Source of the DNA: Nocardioides alcanivorans
GTDB taxonomy: Bacteria > Actinomycetota > Actinomycetes > Propionibacteriales > Nocardioidaceae
Length of the DNA stretch: 64,000 nt
Assembly: GCF_021555175.1 (NCBI RefSeq)
Contig: NZ_JAKGRW010000054.1
Coordinates: forward strand, 53,501-117,500
Reading direction: 5' to 3'
A program made the position numbers and the translations under genes. Shown here one piece after another: positions 19,025-31,995 of the stretch. The notes beneath the pieces are model-generated. The model saw only the letters and a program-made list of their open reading frames with translations, searched no databases and was not told the origin of the DNA. How positions within the stretch are numbered: position 1 is the first letter of the stretch; every line of letters starts with the position of its first letter.

Positions 19025-20619
19025 TGTGCCAATCCTTCGGGCGAGGTCACGTGGAAGCGGAGCACTGGCCGGCCCCGTTGGCTCAGGACCCGGGCGTCGC
19101 CCACCGCCTGCGAGGCCTGGAACTCACCGAATGTGAACTCGCGACCGGGCACCTCCAGGTCCTGCTGGGGGTCACAGGTGAGTTGGAGGAAGACTCCGGT
19201 CTGCGGGCCCCCTTGTGGTACTGGCCGGTCGAGTGCAGGAAGCGTGGCGCCCATCCGAAGGTGACCGGGCGCGCGGTCAGGGTGGCGAGGCTCTCGCGGA
19301 GCCCGGCCACCGGCGCGTCGCGCTGGTCGTCGAGGTAGGCATGGATGCCGAGGTAGCCGCGGGCCGGGTCGATCCGGTCGAGCAGTGCCCGCAGCGCGCC
19401 CCGGGCGTCGGAGGTTCCCGCCGGCAGCCACGGTCCCGCGAAGACCTGGACCGGACCGTCGGTGAATGCTGGGGCGGCGTCCTCGATGTCGCCGGAGAGC
19501 ATCTCACGGGCAGCAGCCTTGGCGCTCTCGACATCCGGCTGGTCGAAGGGGTTGATCCCCAGCAGGTGGCTGGCGACCGCGGTCGCGCCCTCCCAGACGA
19601 GGAACTGGGCGCCCAGCGGAGCCCGGAGATGGGCATCGAAGCCCGAGGCCGGACGAACCCGGTCGAACACCGGGGTCGCGCCCCAACTGCACAGCAGGCT
19701 GTCGGGGGTGCTGGGATCGAAGTTGGGAGCGCGGGTGGACGGCACGCTGATCGGGAGGACGCCGGTGCCCTGCTTGCCGGTCGATTCCGCCACCAACTGC
19801 TCGATCCAGGCACCGAGTCCGGCACGCTCGGCATCACTGTCGGCCAGCACGGCCTTGTCGACACCGTGTTGGACGCCGAGTGCCAGCAGAGCGCCGAGGC
19901 GCAGGATCGGGTTGTCGACGTCATCGGTGGCAGTGGCCGGCGCGACCTGCGCCGCGTCGTCCAACAAGCGGGCGATGTCGGCGCCGGCAATGCCCGAGGG
20001 CACGAGCCCGAAGGCGCTCAGGGCGGAGTAGCGCCCGCCGACCGTCGGGTCCGCATGGAAGACCCGGTAGCCCGAGGCGGACGCCTGCTCGTCGAGCGGT
20101 GATCCCGGGTCGGTAACGACGACGATACGGCGGGTCGGGTCGATGCCTGCGCCGCGGAAGGCAGCCTCGAAGGCCCGTCGCTGGCTGTCGGTCTCGACCG
20201 TGCCGCCGGACTTGCTGCTGACCACCACGACCGTGCGCTCGAGGTCGCCGGCGAGCCCTCGGCGTACGACGTCGGGCGAGGAGGAGTCGAGCATCTCCAG
20301 GGGGCGTTTGCCTCGGTGCAGATCACCTCCGGAGCCAACGACGAACCGCCCATGCCACACAGCACGACGCGGGTGATGCCGTCGGCCGCGAGGGTGTCGC
20401 GCAGCGCCTCGATCTCGGGCACGAGGGGAGGGAACGTTCGTGCAGATCGGTCCAGCCCAGGCGTTGTGCGGCTTCCTCCTCCGCGGCCGGACCCCACAAG
20501 GTGGCGTCGTGCGCAGCAATCCGCGAGGCGACGCGGTCGGTCACGAGCCGGCGTACCGTCGCCTGGAGATCGACCTCAGCGGGATGCTCGACCAACAGAT
20601 CCCAGCCGCTGCCCGTCAC
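19003..20619 (-). CDS. pgi: Glucose-6-phosphate isomerase (three frame breaks)
   Basis: Interconverts glucose 6-phosphate and fructose 6-phosphate. It belongs to the shorter actinobacterial-type isomerases; visible are LCGMGGSSLAPEV, VVSSKSGGTVET, DPGSPLDE, VGGRYSALSAFGLVP and, near the C-terminus, HSTGQYHKG. The reading frame is lost near 20430, near 20310 (before AAACGCCCCC on the coding strand) and near 19215 (G run after HKG). One base at each restores 539 aa, ending FHVTSPEGLAQWVRSLL. GTG 20619 overlaps the tal stop (GTGA). Confidence 0.92.
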
Positions 20620-21716
20620 GCGCCGACCACCGCCATCTGCTCGGTGACGGTGGCAACGAGCTCGTCCCACGAGACGACGAACTTCTCCACCCCCTCGCGC
20701 TCCAGGAGTGCCAGCACCTCGTCGAAGTCGATGCCGACCTCGGCCAGGGACGCCAGCACCTGTGCGGCTTCGTCAGCTCGGCCCGTGACCGTGTCGCCGG
20801 TGACCTTGCCATGGTCGGCGAAGGCCTCCATGGTCTTCTCCGGCATCGTGTTGACACAGCCGGCGACGACCAGGTCGCTGACGTAGAGGGTGTCGGGATA
20901 GGCGGGGTCCTTGACACCGGTCGACGCCCACAGCGGCCGCTGCACGTTGGCATTGGCGAGTGCGGAGAACCGCTCGGACGCGAAGACCTCGCGATGCGCC
21001 GCGTGGGCGATGCGCGCGTTGGCGAGAGCGGCCTTGCCCCGCAGCGCTGCCGCCGCTTCGGTACCGATCGCGTCGAGACGCTTGTCGACCTCCGCGTCGA
21101 CCCTGGAGACGAAGAAGGAGGCCACCGAGTGGATGCCCGACAGGTCGATACCCTTCGCGGCGGCCTGCTCGAGACCATTCAGATAGGCGTCCATGACCGC
21201 GCGGTAGCGCTCGAGGCTGAAGATCAGGGTCACGTTGACGCTGATGCCCTCGGCGATGGCCGCGGTGATCGCAGTCAGCCCCGGCACCGTCGCTGGGATC
21301 TTGACCATCAGGTTGGGCCGGTCGATCGCCGTCCACAGCTCCTTCGCCTGCACGGCGGTGCCTTCGGCATCCATCGCGAGACCGGGCTCCACCTCGATGG
21401 AGACCCGCCCGTCCTGGGGAGCACCGGCGTGGACCTTGGCCAGCACGTCGCAGGCAGTGCGGACATCGGCGGTCGTGAGCTCGTGGATCACCTTGTCGAC
21501 GCCGGCACCGGCCGCGACGAGGTCACGCATCTGGTCGGTGTAGCGCTCGCCGTCGGCCAGCGCGGAGGCGAAGATCGTCGGGTTCGTGGTGACGCCGACG
21601 ACGGAGCGCTCGCGGACGAGTTCGGCGAGATTGCCCGTCTCCAGCCGCTCGCGGGAGAGGTCGTCGAGCCAGACGGAGACGCCGGCCTCCGAGAGTTTCT
21701 GCAGCCGGTCATTCAT
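20616..21716 (-). CDS. tal: Transaldolase
   Basis: Transfers a dihydroxyacetone unit from sedoheptulose 7-phosphate to glyceraldehyde 3-phosphate; 366 aa, unbroken. GVTTNPTIFASAL near residue 42, the Schiff-base lysine in LMVKIPATVPGL at about 139, and ANVQRPLWASTGVKDP are clear. ATG 21716 is 26 bases after the tkt stop. The stop overlaps the pgi start, so tkt, tal, pgi and pgl form one transcription unit. Confidence 0.96.
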   Translation of the reverse strand: MNDRLQKLSEAGVSVWLDDLSRERLETGNLAELVRERSVVGVTTNPTIFASALADGERYTDQMRDLVAAGAGVDKVIHELTTADVRTACDVLAKVHAGAPQDGRVSIEVEPGLAMDAEGTAVQAKELWTAIDRPNLMVKIPATVPGLTAITAAIAEGISVNVTLIFSLERYRAVMDAYLNGLEQAAAKGIDLSGIHSVASFFVSRVDAEVDKRLDAIGTEAAAALRGKAALANARIAHAAHREVFASERFSALANANVQRPLWASTGVKDPAYPDTLYVSDLVVAGCVNTMPEKTMEAFADHGKVTGDTVTGRADEAAQVLASLAEVGIDFDEVLALLEREGVEKFVVSWDELVATVTEQMAVVGA

Positions 21717-21742
21717 GTGGTTCTCCGGGGTTCTCTGGGGGT

Positions 21743-23843
<2,101 letters not shown>

Positions 23844-23963
23844 AGGAGGGTCCTCTCGAATGCAGTGTCGTGGGCTGATTCAGAGCCTACTCAAGGGGAG
23901 CGATAGACTCACCTCCGGCTCGTCCTGAGCCAAGGCCCCACCGCTCAGCATCCCGAGGTTCAT

Positions 23964-24938
23964 GTGACTCACGTCGGCCAGTCGGCTGAAGGCGCCCAGC
24001 AGACCGGTTCTTCCGGTGGTGCGCCCGGAGCAGGCGACCCGGAACGGGTGGGCTGGAAGGACATCGTCGGTGCTTACGTCGGGTTGACGAAGCCCCGCGT
24101 CCTGGAGCTGCTGCTCCTGACCACCGTCCCGGTGATGTTCTACGCGGAGAAGGGTATTCCCGACCTGCGTCTGGTGATCGCGACCGTGATCGGCGGTGCG
24201 TTCTCCGCCGGCTCCGCATCGACCTACAACTGCGTCTACGACCGCGACATCGACGAGCAGATGCGTCGTACCCGACGCCGTGCCCTGCCCCGCCATGTGG
24301 TCTCGGCACGCTCGGCACTCATCTTCGCCACGATCCTCGCGATCCTCTCGACGGTGATCCTGTGGGTGGAGGTCAACCCGCTCTCGGCGATGCTCTCGCT
24401 CGGTGCCAACGCGTTCTACGTCTTCGGCTACACGATGCTGCTCAAGCGGCGCACCACGCAGAACATCGTGTGGGGTGGCATTGCCGGGTGTTTCCCGGCA
24501 ATGATCGGTTGGACCGCCGTCACGGGTGAGTTGGCGTGGACGCCGTTCATCCTCTTCCTGGTGGTCTTCTTCTGGACCCCGCCGCACACCTGGGCGCTGG
24601 CGCTGCGCTACCGCGAGGACTACCGCAACGTCGACGTGCCGATGCTGCCCGTCGTGCGGTCCGCCGCCGAGGTGGGCAAGCAGATCGTGCTCTACACGTG
24701 GGTCATGGTGGCCACCTCGATGCTCTTGTGGCCCGTCGCGGACACCGGCTGGTTCTACCCGGTCGTCGCCGCGGTGCTCGGCATCGTCTTCCTGGTCGAG
24801 GCCCACCGGATGTGGGGCCGCGCCAAGGGCAGTGAAGACCTCGCCGTCATCCGTCCGATGCGCCTGTTCCACCACTCCAACCTCTACCTGAGCCTCCTCT
24901 TCGTCGCTGTCGCGATCGATCCGCTGCTCAAGTTCTGA
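23964..24938 (+). CDS. ctaB: Protoheme IX farnesyltransferase (heme O synthase)
   Basis: UbiA-family membrane prenyltransferase that converts heme B to heme O for cytochrome oxidase; 324 aa with about nine spans. The N-terminal aspartate-rich motif reads NCVYDRDIDEQM with MRRTRRR after it; the second motif region has YREDYRNVDVPMLPVV. The GTG at 23964 is an assumption, since no clear ribosome site is seen. It is divergent from tkt and convergent with ctaA, the next enzyme of the pathway, across an intergenic region carrying two palindromic repeats. Confidence 0.94.
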   Translation: MTHVGQSAEGAQQTGSSGGAPGAGDPERVGWKDIVGAYVGLTKPRVLELLLLTTVPVMFYAEKGIPDLRLVIATVIGGAFSAGSASTYNCVYDRDIDEQMRRTRRRALPRHVVSARSALIFATILAILSTVILWVEVNPLSAMLSLGANAFYVFGYTMLLKRRTTQNIVWGGIAGCFPAMIGWTAVTGELAWTPFILFLVVFFWTPPHTWALALRYREDYRNVDVPMLPVVRSAAEVGKQIVLYTWVMVATSMLLWPVADTGWFYPVVAAVLGIVFLVEAHRMWGRAKGSEDLAVIRPMRLFHHSNLYLSLLFVAVAIDPLLKF

Positions 24939-24955
24939 TCTGCCCCAGTCCTGGG

Positions 24956-24978
24956 ATTTCCCGCCCGGGCGGGGAAAT
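24956..24978. repeat. Palindromic repeat, copy 2 (ctaB/ctaA junction)
   Basis: Imperfect version of the palindrome: left arm ATTTCCCGCCC, right arm GGGCGGGGAAAT. The left arm has one C fewer than the right needs, matching the single-base losses seen in genes. A 20-base element, GCTTGGTGTGCGTGGCTACG, follows at 24983-25002 and recurs with two changes at 25084-25103. Confidence 0.8.
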
Positions 24979-25083
24979 GGTGGCTTGGTGTGCGTGGCTA
25001 CGGCCCACAGGAGTGCAATTCGGGCACACAGTGGGTGAATCAGCTCGGAGTCTCAGCCGTCACACTGGGTGACGAAAACCTGC

Positions 25084-25139
25084 GCTTGGTGTGTGTGGAT
25101 ACGCGTGCGAAGCGCCCATTTCCCCGCCCGGGCGGGGAA
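25084..25139. repeat. Palindromic repeat, copy 3, with flanking 20-mer
   Basis: The 20-mer GCTTGGTGTGTGTGGATACG (25084-25103) is 18/20 identical to 24983-25002. The palindrome core TTCCCCGCCC plus mirror lies at 25120-25139. Copies 2 and 3 bracket about 140 bases without a gene, between the convergent ctaB and ctaA genes. Confidence 0.8.
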
Positions 25140-25176
25140 TCTTGAGGCCCCTGGGGCGGGTGGTCACCGCCGCCGG

Positions 25177-26082
25177 TCAGCGGCCGGCGGCGAAGGCGTA
25201 GAGGCGACCGGTGTGATCGGCCTCGGAGGTGTGCGGACGCACGGCGAAGACCACGCGGGCGAGGCCGGCGGTGAGGAGGCCGGCGCCGAGCATGTGGAGG
25301 GCGACGAGGAGCACCGGGAGGTCGAGCAGGTACTGCGTCCAGCCGATGGCTCCTTGGAGCAACTCGATGCCCAGCAGTGCACTGGTGCACACGGTGAGCC
25401 AGCGGTCGCCGGCCCGCACGGCCAGCACCAGCAGCACGACGGTCAGCGCGACCAGCAGGTAGACCGCGACGGCATGCAACTGCGAGACCACGGCTGGGTC
25501 GAGACCGTTGCGCTTGGCATCGATGTCTCCGGCGTGCGGCCCCGAGCCGGTGACGACCGTGCCGAGGTAGAGCACCACCCAGCCGACGGCGAAGAGGGCG
25601 TCAGCGGTGAGCCGGGTCCGTGGCGGCGATGCCTCGCGGGTGGGGCTGCGCAGGTGGTCGAGCAATGCCGCGCAGAACACGATGATCACCATGGATGACA
25701 AGAAGTGCAGTGACACGACCCACGGGTTGAGGTCGGTGAGCACCGTGATCCCGCCGATGACCGCCTGCAGCGGGATGTAGAGGCCGATCAGGAACGAGAG
25801 CCTGGCCGCCTTGCGGTCACGGCTCCACAGCGCCGACAGGAAGCACAGGATCGCAATCGCCGCGAGCACGAAGGTCAGGAGCCGGTTGCCGAACTCGATC
25901 AGTCCGTTGATGCCGAGTTCGCCGTGGGCGGTGTACGACTCCTCGGTGCACCGGGGCCACGTGGGACACCCGAGACCGGAGCCGGTCAGCCGCACGGCCG
26001 CGCCGGTGACGACGATGCCGATGTTGGCGATGATGTTGGCGACTGCCAGCGGCCACAGCCAGCTGGCCACGCGGGTGCGCAT
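25177..26082 (-). CDS. ctaA: Heme A synthase
   Basis: COX15/CtaA-family membrane monooxygenase that converts heme O to heme A; 301 aa with about eight membrane spans. GAAVRLTGSGLGCPTWPRC near residue 27 is the family signature with a histidine-poor, cysteine-containing first loop, followed by NRLLTF, LHFLSSM and, in the second half, VVSQLHAVAVYL and ALHMLGAG with further heme-ligand histidines. ATG 26082 follows GGGAGTGAGC. It lies just after an ABC-2 permease gene on the same strand. Confidence 0.93.
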   Translation of the reverse strand: MRTRVASWLWPLAVANIIANIGIVVTGAAVRLTGSGLGCPTWPRCTEESYTAHGELGINGLIEFGNRLLTFVLAAIAILCFLSALWSRDRKAARLSFLIGLYIPLQAVIGGITVLTDLNPWVVSLHFLSSMVIIVFCAALLDHLRSPTREASPPRTRLTADALFAVGWVVLYLGTVVTGSGPHAGDIDAKRNGLDPAVVSQLHAVAVYLLVALTVVLLVLAVRAGDRWLTVCTSALLGIELLQGAIGWTQYLLDLPVLLVALHMLGAGLLTAGLARVVFAVRPHTSEADHTGRLYAFAAGR

Positions 26083-26084
26083 GC

Positions 26085-26856
26085 TCACTCCCACTTGAAG
26101 AGACGACTGGCCAAGGTGGCGCCGAGCGCTGCCCACACCAGCAGGACGAGGAAGGCGGGACCGTCGGCCCGGCCGTCCCAGAAGGCAGCTCGCATCGCAT
26201 CGCCCAGGGCTGCGGACGGGAGCAACTGCATCGCGCCCTCCGCGGCGCCGTACGTGTCACGGGGAGCACGATCCCGCCGCCCATCATCAGCAGCAGGAAG
26301 ATCAGGTTGGACGCCGCCAGGGTGGCCTCCGCACGCAGTGCACCGGCCAGGGCCAAGCCCAGTCCGGCGAAGGCGCACGTGCCCAGCAGCGCCGCCCCGA
26401 CGGCGAGGAGGACGCCGATCACGCCGCCTTCGGGGTCCCATCCCAGGGCGAAGGCGGCGACTGCGATCACGACCGCCTGGAAGACCTGCACGAACAGCAG
26501 GGCGATGATCTTGCCGAGCAGCAGTCCGATCCGCGGCAGCGGGGAGGCGCCCAGCCTCTTGAGCAGCCCGTAACGCCGCTCGAAGCCGGTGGCGATCGCC
26601 AACGACGTGAACGAGGTGGCCATGACCGCCAGGGCCAGGACGCCGGGTGCGAGCACGTCGATCGGCCGATGGTCGAGATCGAAGTCGACCCGGCGTGCGG
26701 CGAGCGTGCCGCCCACCAGCACCAGGATGGGGATCACCACGGCCAACAGCAGCTGCTCACCGTTGCGGAGGATCAGCTTGGTCTCCATCAGTGCCTGTGC
26801 TCGTACCTGCCGGTGCAGGGGAGCGGCCCCGGGTGCCGGGGTGAAGGTGCCGCCGG

Positions 26857-26860
<4 letters not shown>
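26085..26860 (-). CDS. ABC-2 type transporter permease (one frame break)
   Basis: Membrane half of an export ABC transporter, about 258 aa with six spans. The start MTGGTFTPAPGAAPLHRQV leads to ALMETKLILRNGEQLLLAVV typical of ABC-2 permeases; the conserved RRYGLLKRLGASPLPR loop follows. The frame breaks near 26265 (CTCCCCGTGACACG on the coding strand); one extra C restores IVLPRDTYGAAEGAMQLLPS and an ending SRLFKWE. The ATG overlaps the stop of its ATPase partner (ATGA). It is often found between ctaA and the suf region in actinobacteria. Substrate unknown. Confidence 0.87.
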
Positions 26861-27794
<934 letters not shown>

Positions 27795-27800
27795 CGGAGC

Positions 27801-27806
27801 AGTCTA
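27801..27806 (-). promoter_or_regulatory. -10 box TAGACT, leaderless start
   Basis: Reverse-strand TAGACT ends six bases before the GTG of the ABC ATPase at 26857-27794. It is one half of a divergent promoter region. Confidence 0.55.
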
Positions 27807-27895
27807 GGGGTGGCGACCCGTGCTCGACCGGGCAGGTCCGACCCCTCCGGAACATCGGCTGCGCAATTGCGTGGCGCCGATGACCCGACTGCTCC

Positions 27896-27901
27896 TAGTC
27901 T
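27896..27901 (+). promoter_or_regulatory. -10 box TAGTCT, leaderless start
   Basis: TAGTCT ends seven bases before the ATG of the forward ABC ATPase at 27909. With 27801-27806 it forms a divergent pair of leaderless promoters about 90 bases apart. Confidence 0.55.
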
Positions 27902-27908
27902 CGTCACC

Positions 27909-28879
<971 letters not shown>

Positions 28880-28883
<4 letters not shown>

Positions 28884-29706
28884 CCGCCCCGCTCGCTCGT
28901 CCCGAGATCCGCGACACCGGACTGCTGCGCCAATCGCTCGCGATCGTGCGCCGCAACCTCATCCACATCAAGCGGATGCCCGAGATGCTCATGGACGTCA
29001 CCATCCAGCCGGTGATGTTCGTGCTGCTCTTCGCCTACGTCTTCGGTGGCTCCATCGCCGCCAACGCGCCGGCCGGCTACCGGGAGTGGCTGCTCCCGGG
29101 GATCATGGGGCAGACGATCGCCTTTGCCTCGTTCATCGTGGCCGTCGGCCTCACCGCCGACATCGACAAGGGGATCATCGACCGGATGCGGTCCCTGCCG
29201 ATCCACCCCGCGGCAGTGCTCGTGGGCCGCAGCCTCTCCAGCCTGCTGCACTCGATGATCGGCGTGGTGGTGATGTCGCTCACCGGCCTCATCGTCGGTT
29301 GGCGGATCCGGGGAGCGTGCTCGACGCGTTGCTCGCCTACGGGCTCATCCTCCTGTGGGGATTCGCGATGATCTGGGTGGGCATCCTGGTCGGCTCCACG
29401 CTCCGCTCGGTCGAGGCGGTCAATGGCGTCATGTTCACCACGATGTTCCCCATCACGTTCCTGGCCAACACCTTCGCTCCGCCGGAGGGGATGCCGAGCT
29501 GGCTGCGCACCATCGCGGAGTGGAATCCGATCTCCTCGCTTGTCCAAGCCGTCCGGGAGCTGTGGGGCAACACCCCGCCGGCCCCGCCGGACGCCGCCTG
29601 GCCGTTGCAGCATCCGGTGCTCATGACGGTGGTGTGGACGCTGGGGATCACGGCCGTGATCGCGCCGCTCGCACTACGAAGCTTCCAGCGACGTACCAGC
29701 GACTGA
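28880..29706 (+). CDS. ABC-2 permease, DrrB-like (one frame break)
   Basis: Membrane partner of the DrrA-like ATPase, about 275 aa. IVRRNLIHIKRMPEMLMDVT and QPVMFVLLFAYVFGGSI are typical of the family, as is GIIDRMRSLPIHPAAVLVGR. The frame is lost near 29313 (CGGGGAGCG); one extra G restores WRIRGSVLDALLAYGLILLW and the end LRSFQRRTSD. GTG start overlaps the preceding stop. Another copy of this transporter class lies divergently at 26085-27794. Confidence 0.9.
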
Positions 29707-29808
29707 GAGCCGCGCCCGCCGCGCGATGGTGAGGTGTGTCACAGGGTACGGCGGCGTCGGTGTCCACGTTAGGCTCCCCTTGCTTGAAGCGGCTCCTCCA
29801 TTAACGTC

Positions 29809-29823
29809 ACACTGGTGTTGTGC
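29809..29823 (+). promoter_or_regulatory. SufR-type operator over the sufR start
   Basis: ACACT-GGTGT-TGTGC differs at one of ten defined positions from the ACACT-N5-TGTGA dyad described for mycobacterial SufR. It overlaps the proposed GTG start at 29820, so an iron-sulfur-loaded SufR bound here would block its own operon. The match comes from memory of the published motif. Confidence 0.6.
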
Positions 29824-30520
29824 AATTCGAGCGAGTGGTCTCCGGCGCCCCCGAGGGGACGCTCCGACGCGCGCTCGCGTGGTCCGCTCCATCCTCGAGA
29901 ACGGACCCTCGACCGCGGCGGCCCTCGCCGAGCGGTTGGAACTCACGGCCGCTGCCGTACGTCGCCACCTCGACCTGTTGCTCGAGGAGGGCATCGTCGA
30001 ATCGCGTGAGGAGCGGGTCTACGGATCCCGCCGCCGCGGTCGCCCGGCCCGGGTCTTCTGCCTGACCGACACGGGCCGAGACGGACTCGACCACCAGTAC
30101 GACGCGCTGGCCGTCGACGCGCTCCGCTTCCTGTCCGAGACCGGTGGTGAGGAGGCGGTCACTGCCTTCGCCCGACGTCGGATGGAGAGCCTTGAGGGTG
30201 AGTTCGACGAGCTGGCCGCAGCGCGGCCCGAGTTGTCACCGGCACAGGTGCTGGCCGAGGTGCTGAGCCAACGTGGCTTCGCTGCTGCGGTCCGGCAGCT
30301 GCCGATGGCCGAGCAGCTGTGCCAGCAGCACTGCCCGGTTGCGCACGTGGCGGCGGAGTTCCCGCAGCTGTGCGAGGCCGAGACCGAGGTGATCGGTCAG
30401 ATCCTTGGGCGCCACGTCCAACGGCTGGCCACGATCGCCCACGGCGACGGTGTGTGCACCACCAGCATCCCCAAACTGCAAGAGCCCATCCACGAGCAGA
30501 ACAGAGAGTCGCATTCATGA
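29820..30520 (+). CDS. sufR: SufR iron-sulfur-responsive repressor (one frame break)
   Basis: ArsR/DeoR-like winged-helix regulator at the head of the suf operon. The helix-turn-helix reads RARVVRSILENGPSTAAALAERLELT with AAAVRRHLDLLLEEG after it. The C-terminal half carries CQQHCPVAHVAAEFPQLC, three cysteines spaced as in cluster-binding SufR proteins. The frame breaks near 29862 (GAGGGGACG); one extra G joins MQFERVVSGAPEG to DAPTRARVV, giving 233 aa. GTG 29820 is inferred from this join; a start further upstream at 29726 seems unlikely. Its stop overlaps the sufB start (ATGA). Confidence 0.9.
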
Positions 30521-31944
30521 CTGCCAACCCGAGCATCGAAGAGCTCAACCCGGAGCTGAAGGGCATCGGCCGCTACGAATTCGGCTGGTCTGACAGTGAC
30601 GACGCCGGCGCCACCGCTCGGCGAGGTCTCAACGACGACGTCGTACGCGACATCTCGTCGAAGAAGAGCGAGCCGCAGTGGATGCTCGACCTGCGCCTCA
30701 AGGGTCTGAAGCTCTTCGACCGCAAGCCGATGCCCCACTGGGGCGCCGAGCTCAACGGCATCGACTTCGACAACATCAAGTACTTCGTCCGCTCCAGCGA
30801 GAAGCAGGCGCAGTCGTGGGAAGACCTGCCCGAGGACATCAAGAACACCTACGACCGGCTCGGCATCCCCGAGGCGGAGAAGCAGCGCCTCGTCGCCGGC
30901 GTCGCCGCGCAGTACGAGTCCGAGGTCGTCTACCACTCGATCCGTGAAGACCTCGAGGAGCAGGGTGTCCTCTTCCTCGACACCGACACCGCGCTCAAGG
31001 AGCACCCGGAGATCTTCCAGGAGTACTTCGGCACGGTGATCCCGGTGGGCGACAACAAGTTCGCCGCACTCAACACCGCCGTGTGGTCGGGCGGCTCCTT
31101 CGTCTACGTGCCGAAGGGCGTTCACGTCGAGATCCCGCTGCAGGCCTACTTCCGGATCAACACCGAGAACATGGGGCAGTTCGAGCGCACCCTCATCATC
31201 GCCGACGAGGACTCCTACGTGCACTACGTCGAGGGCTGCACCGCCCCGATCTACTCCTCCGACTCGTTGCACTCGGCCGTCGTCGAGATCATCGTGAAGA
31301 AGGGCGCCCGTGTCCGCTACACGACCATCCAGAACTGGTCCAACAACGTCTACAACCTGGTGACCAAGCGTGCGGTCTGCGAAGCCGGCGCCACCATGGA
31401 GTGGGTCGACGGCAACATCGGTTCCAAGGTCACCATGAAGTACCCGGCCGTCTACCTGATGGGCGAGCACGCGAAGGGCGAGACCCTCTCCATCGCGTTC
31501 GCCGGCGAGGGCCAGCACCAGGATGCCGGCGCCAAGATGGTGCACGCTGCGCCCAACACCTCCAGCTCGATCCTGAGCAAGTCGGTGGCGCGCGGTGGTG
31601 GTCGTACCTCCTACCGCGGTCTCATCCAGGTCAACGAGGGTGCTCACGGTTCCAAGTCCAACGTGCTGTGTGACGCGTTGCTGGTCGACCAGATCAGCCG
31701 CTCCGACACGTACCCCTACGTCGACATCCGTGAGGACGACGTCTCCATGGGCCACGAGGCGAGTGTCTCGAAGGTCTCCGACGACCAGCTCTTCTACCTC
31801 ATGTCGCGCGGCATGGCGGAGGACGAGGCGATGGCCATGATCGTGCGTGGTTTCGTCGAGCCGATCGCCAAGGAGCTCCCGATGGAGTACGCCCTCGAGC
31901 TCAACCGCCTGATCGAGCTGCAGATGGAGGGCGCGGTCGGCTGA
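30517..31944 (+). CDS. sufB: Fe-S cluster assembly scaffold subunit SufB
   Basis: Part of the SufBCD complex on which iron-sulfur clusters are built in the cytosol; 475 aa, unbroken. Conserved stretches include SVARGGGRTSYRG (beta-helix core), FVYVPKGVHVEIPLQAYFRIN, YVEGCTAP, and the C-terminal MARGMAEDEA-type segment (SRGMAEDEAMAMIVRGF). No intein is present, unlike the SufB of some mycobacteria. ATG 30517 overlaps the sufR stop. Confidence 0.97.
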   Translation: MTANPSIEELNPELKGIGRYEFGWSDSDDAGATARRGLNDDVVRDISSKKSEPQWMLDLRLKGLKLFDRKPMPHWGAELNGIDFDNIKYFVRSSEKQAQSWEDLPEDIKNTYDRLGIPEAEKQRLVAGVAAQYESEVVYHSIREDLEEQGVLFLDTDTALKEHPEIFQEYFGTVIPVGDNKFAALNTAVWSGGSFVYVPKGVHVEIPLQAYFRINTENMGQFERTLIIADEDSYVHYVEGCTAPIYSSDSLHSAVVEIIVKKGARVRYTTIQNWSNNVYNLVTKRAVCEAGATMEWVDGNIGSKVTMKYPAVYLMGEHAKGETLSIAFAGEGQHQDAGAKMVHAAPNTSSSILSKSVARGGGRTSYRGLIQVNEGAHGSKSNVLCDALLVDQISRSDTYPYVDIREDDVSMGHEASVSKVSDDQLFYLMSRGMAEDEAMAMIVRGFVEPIAKELPMEYALELNRLIELQMEGAVG

Positions 31945-31995
31945 CCGACGCACCCCATCCAGCCCCTGCACCAGCACTACGAGAGAGCATCTACG

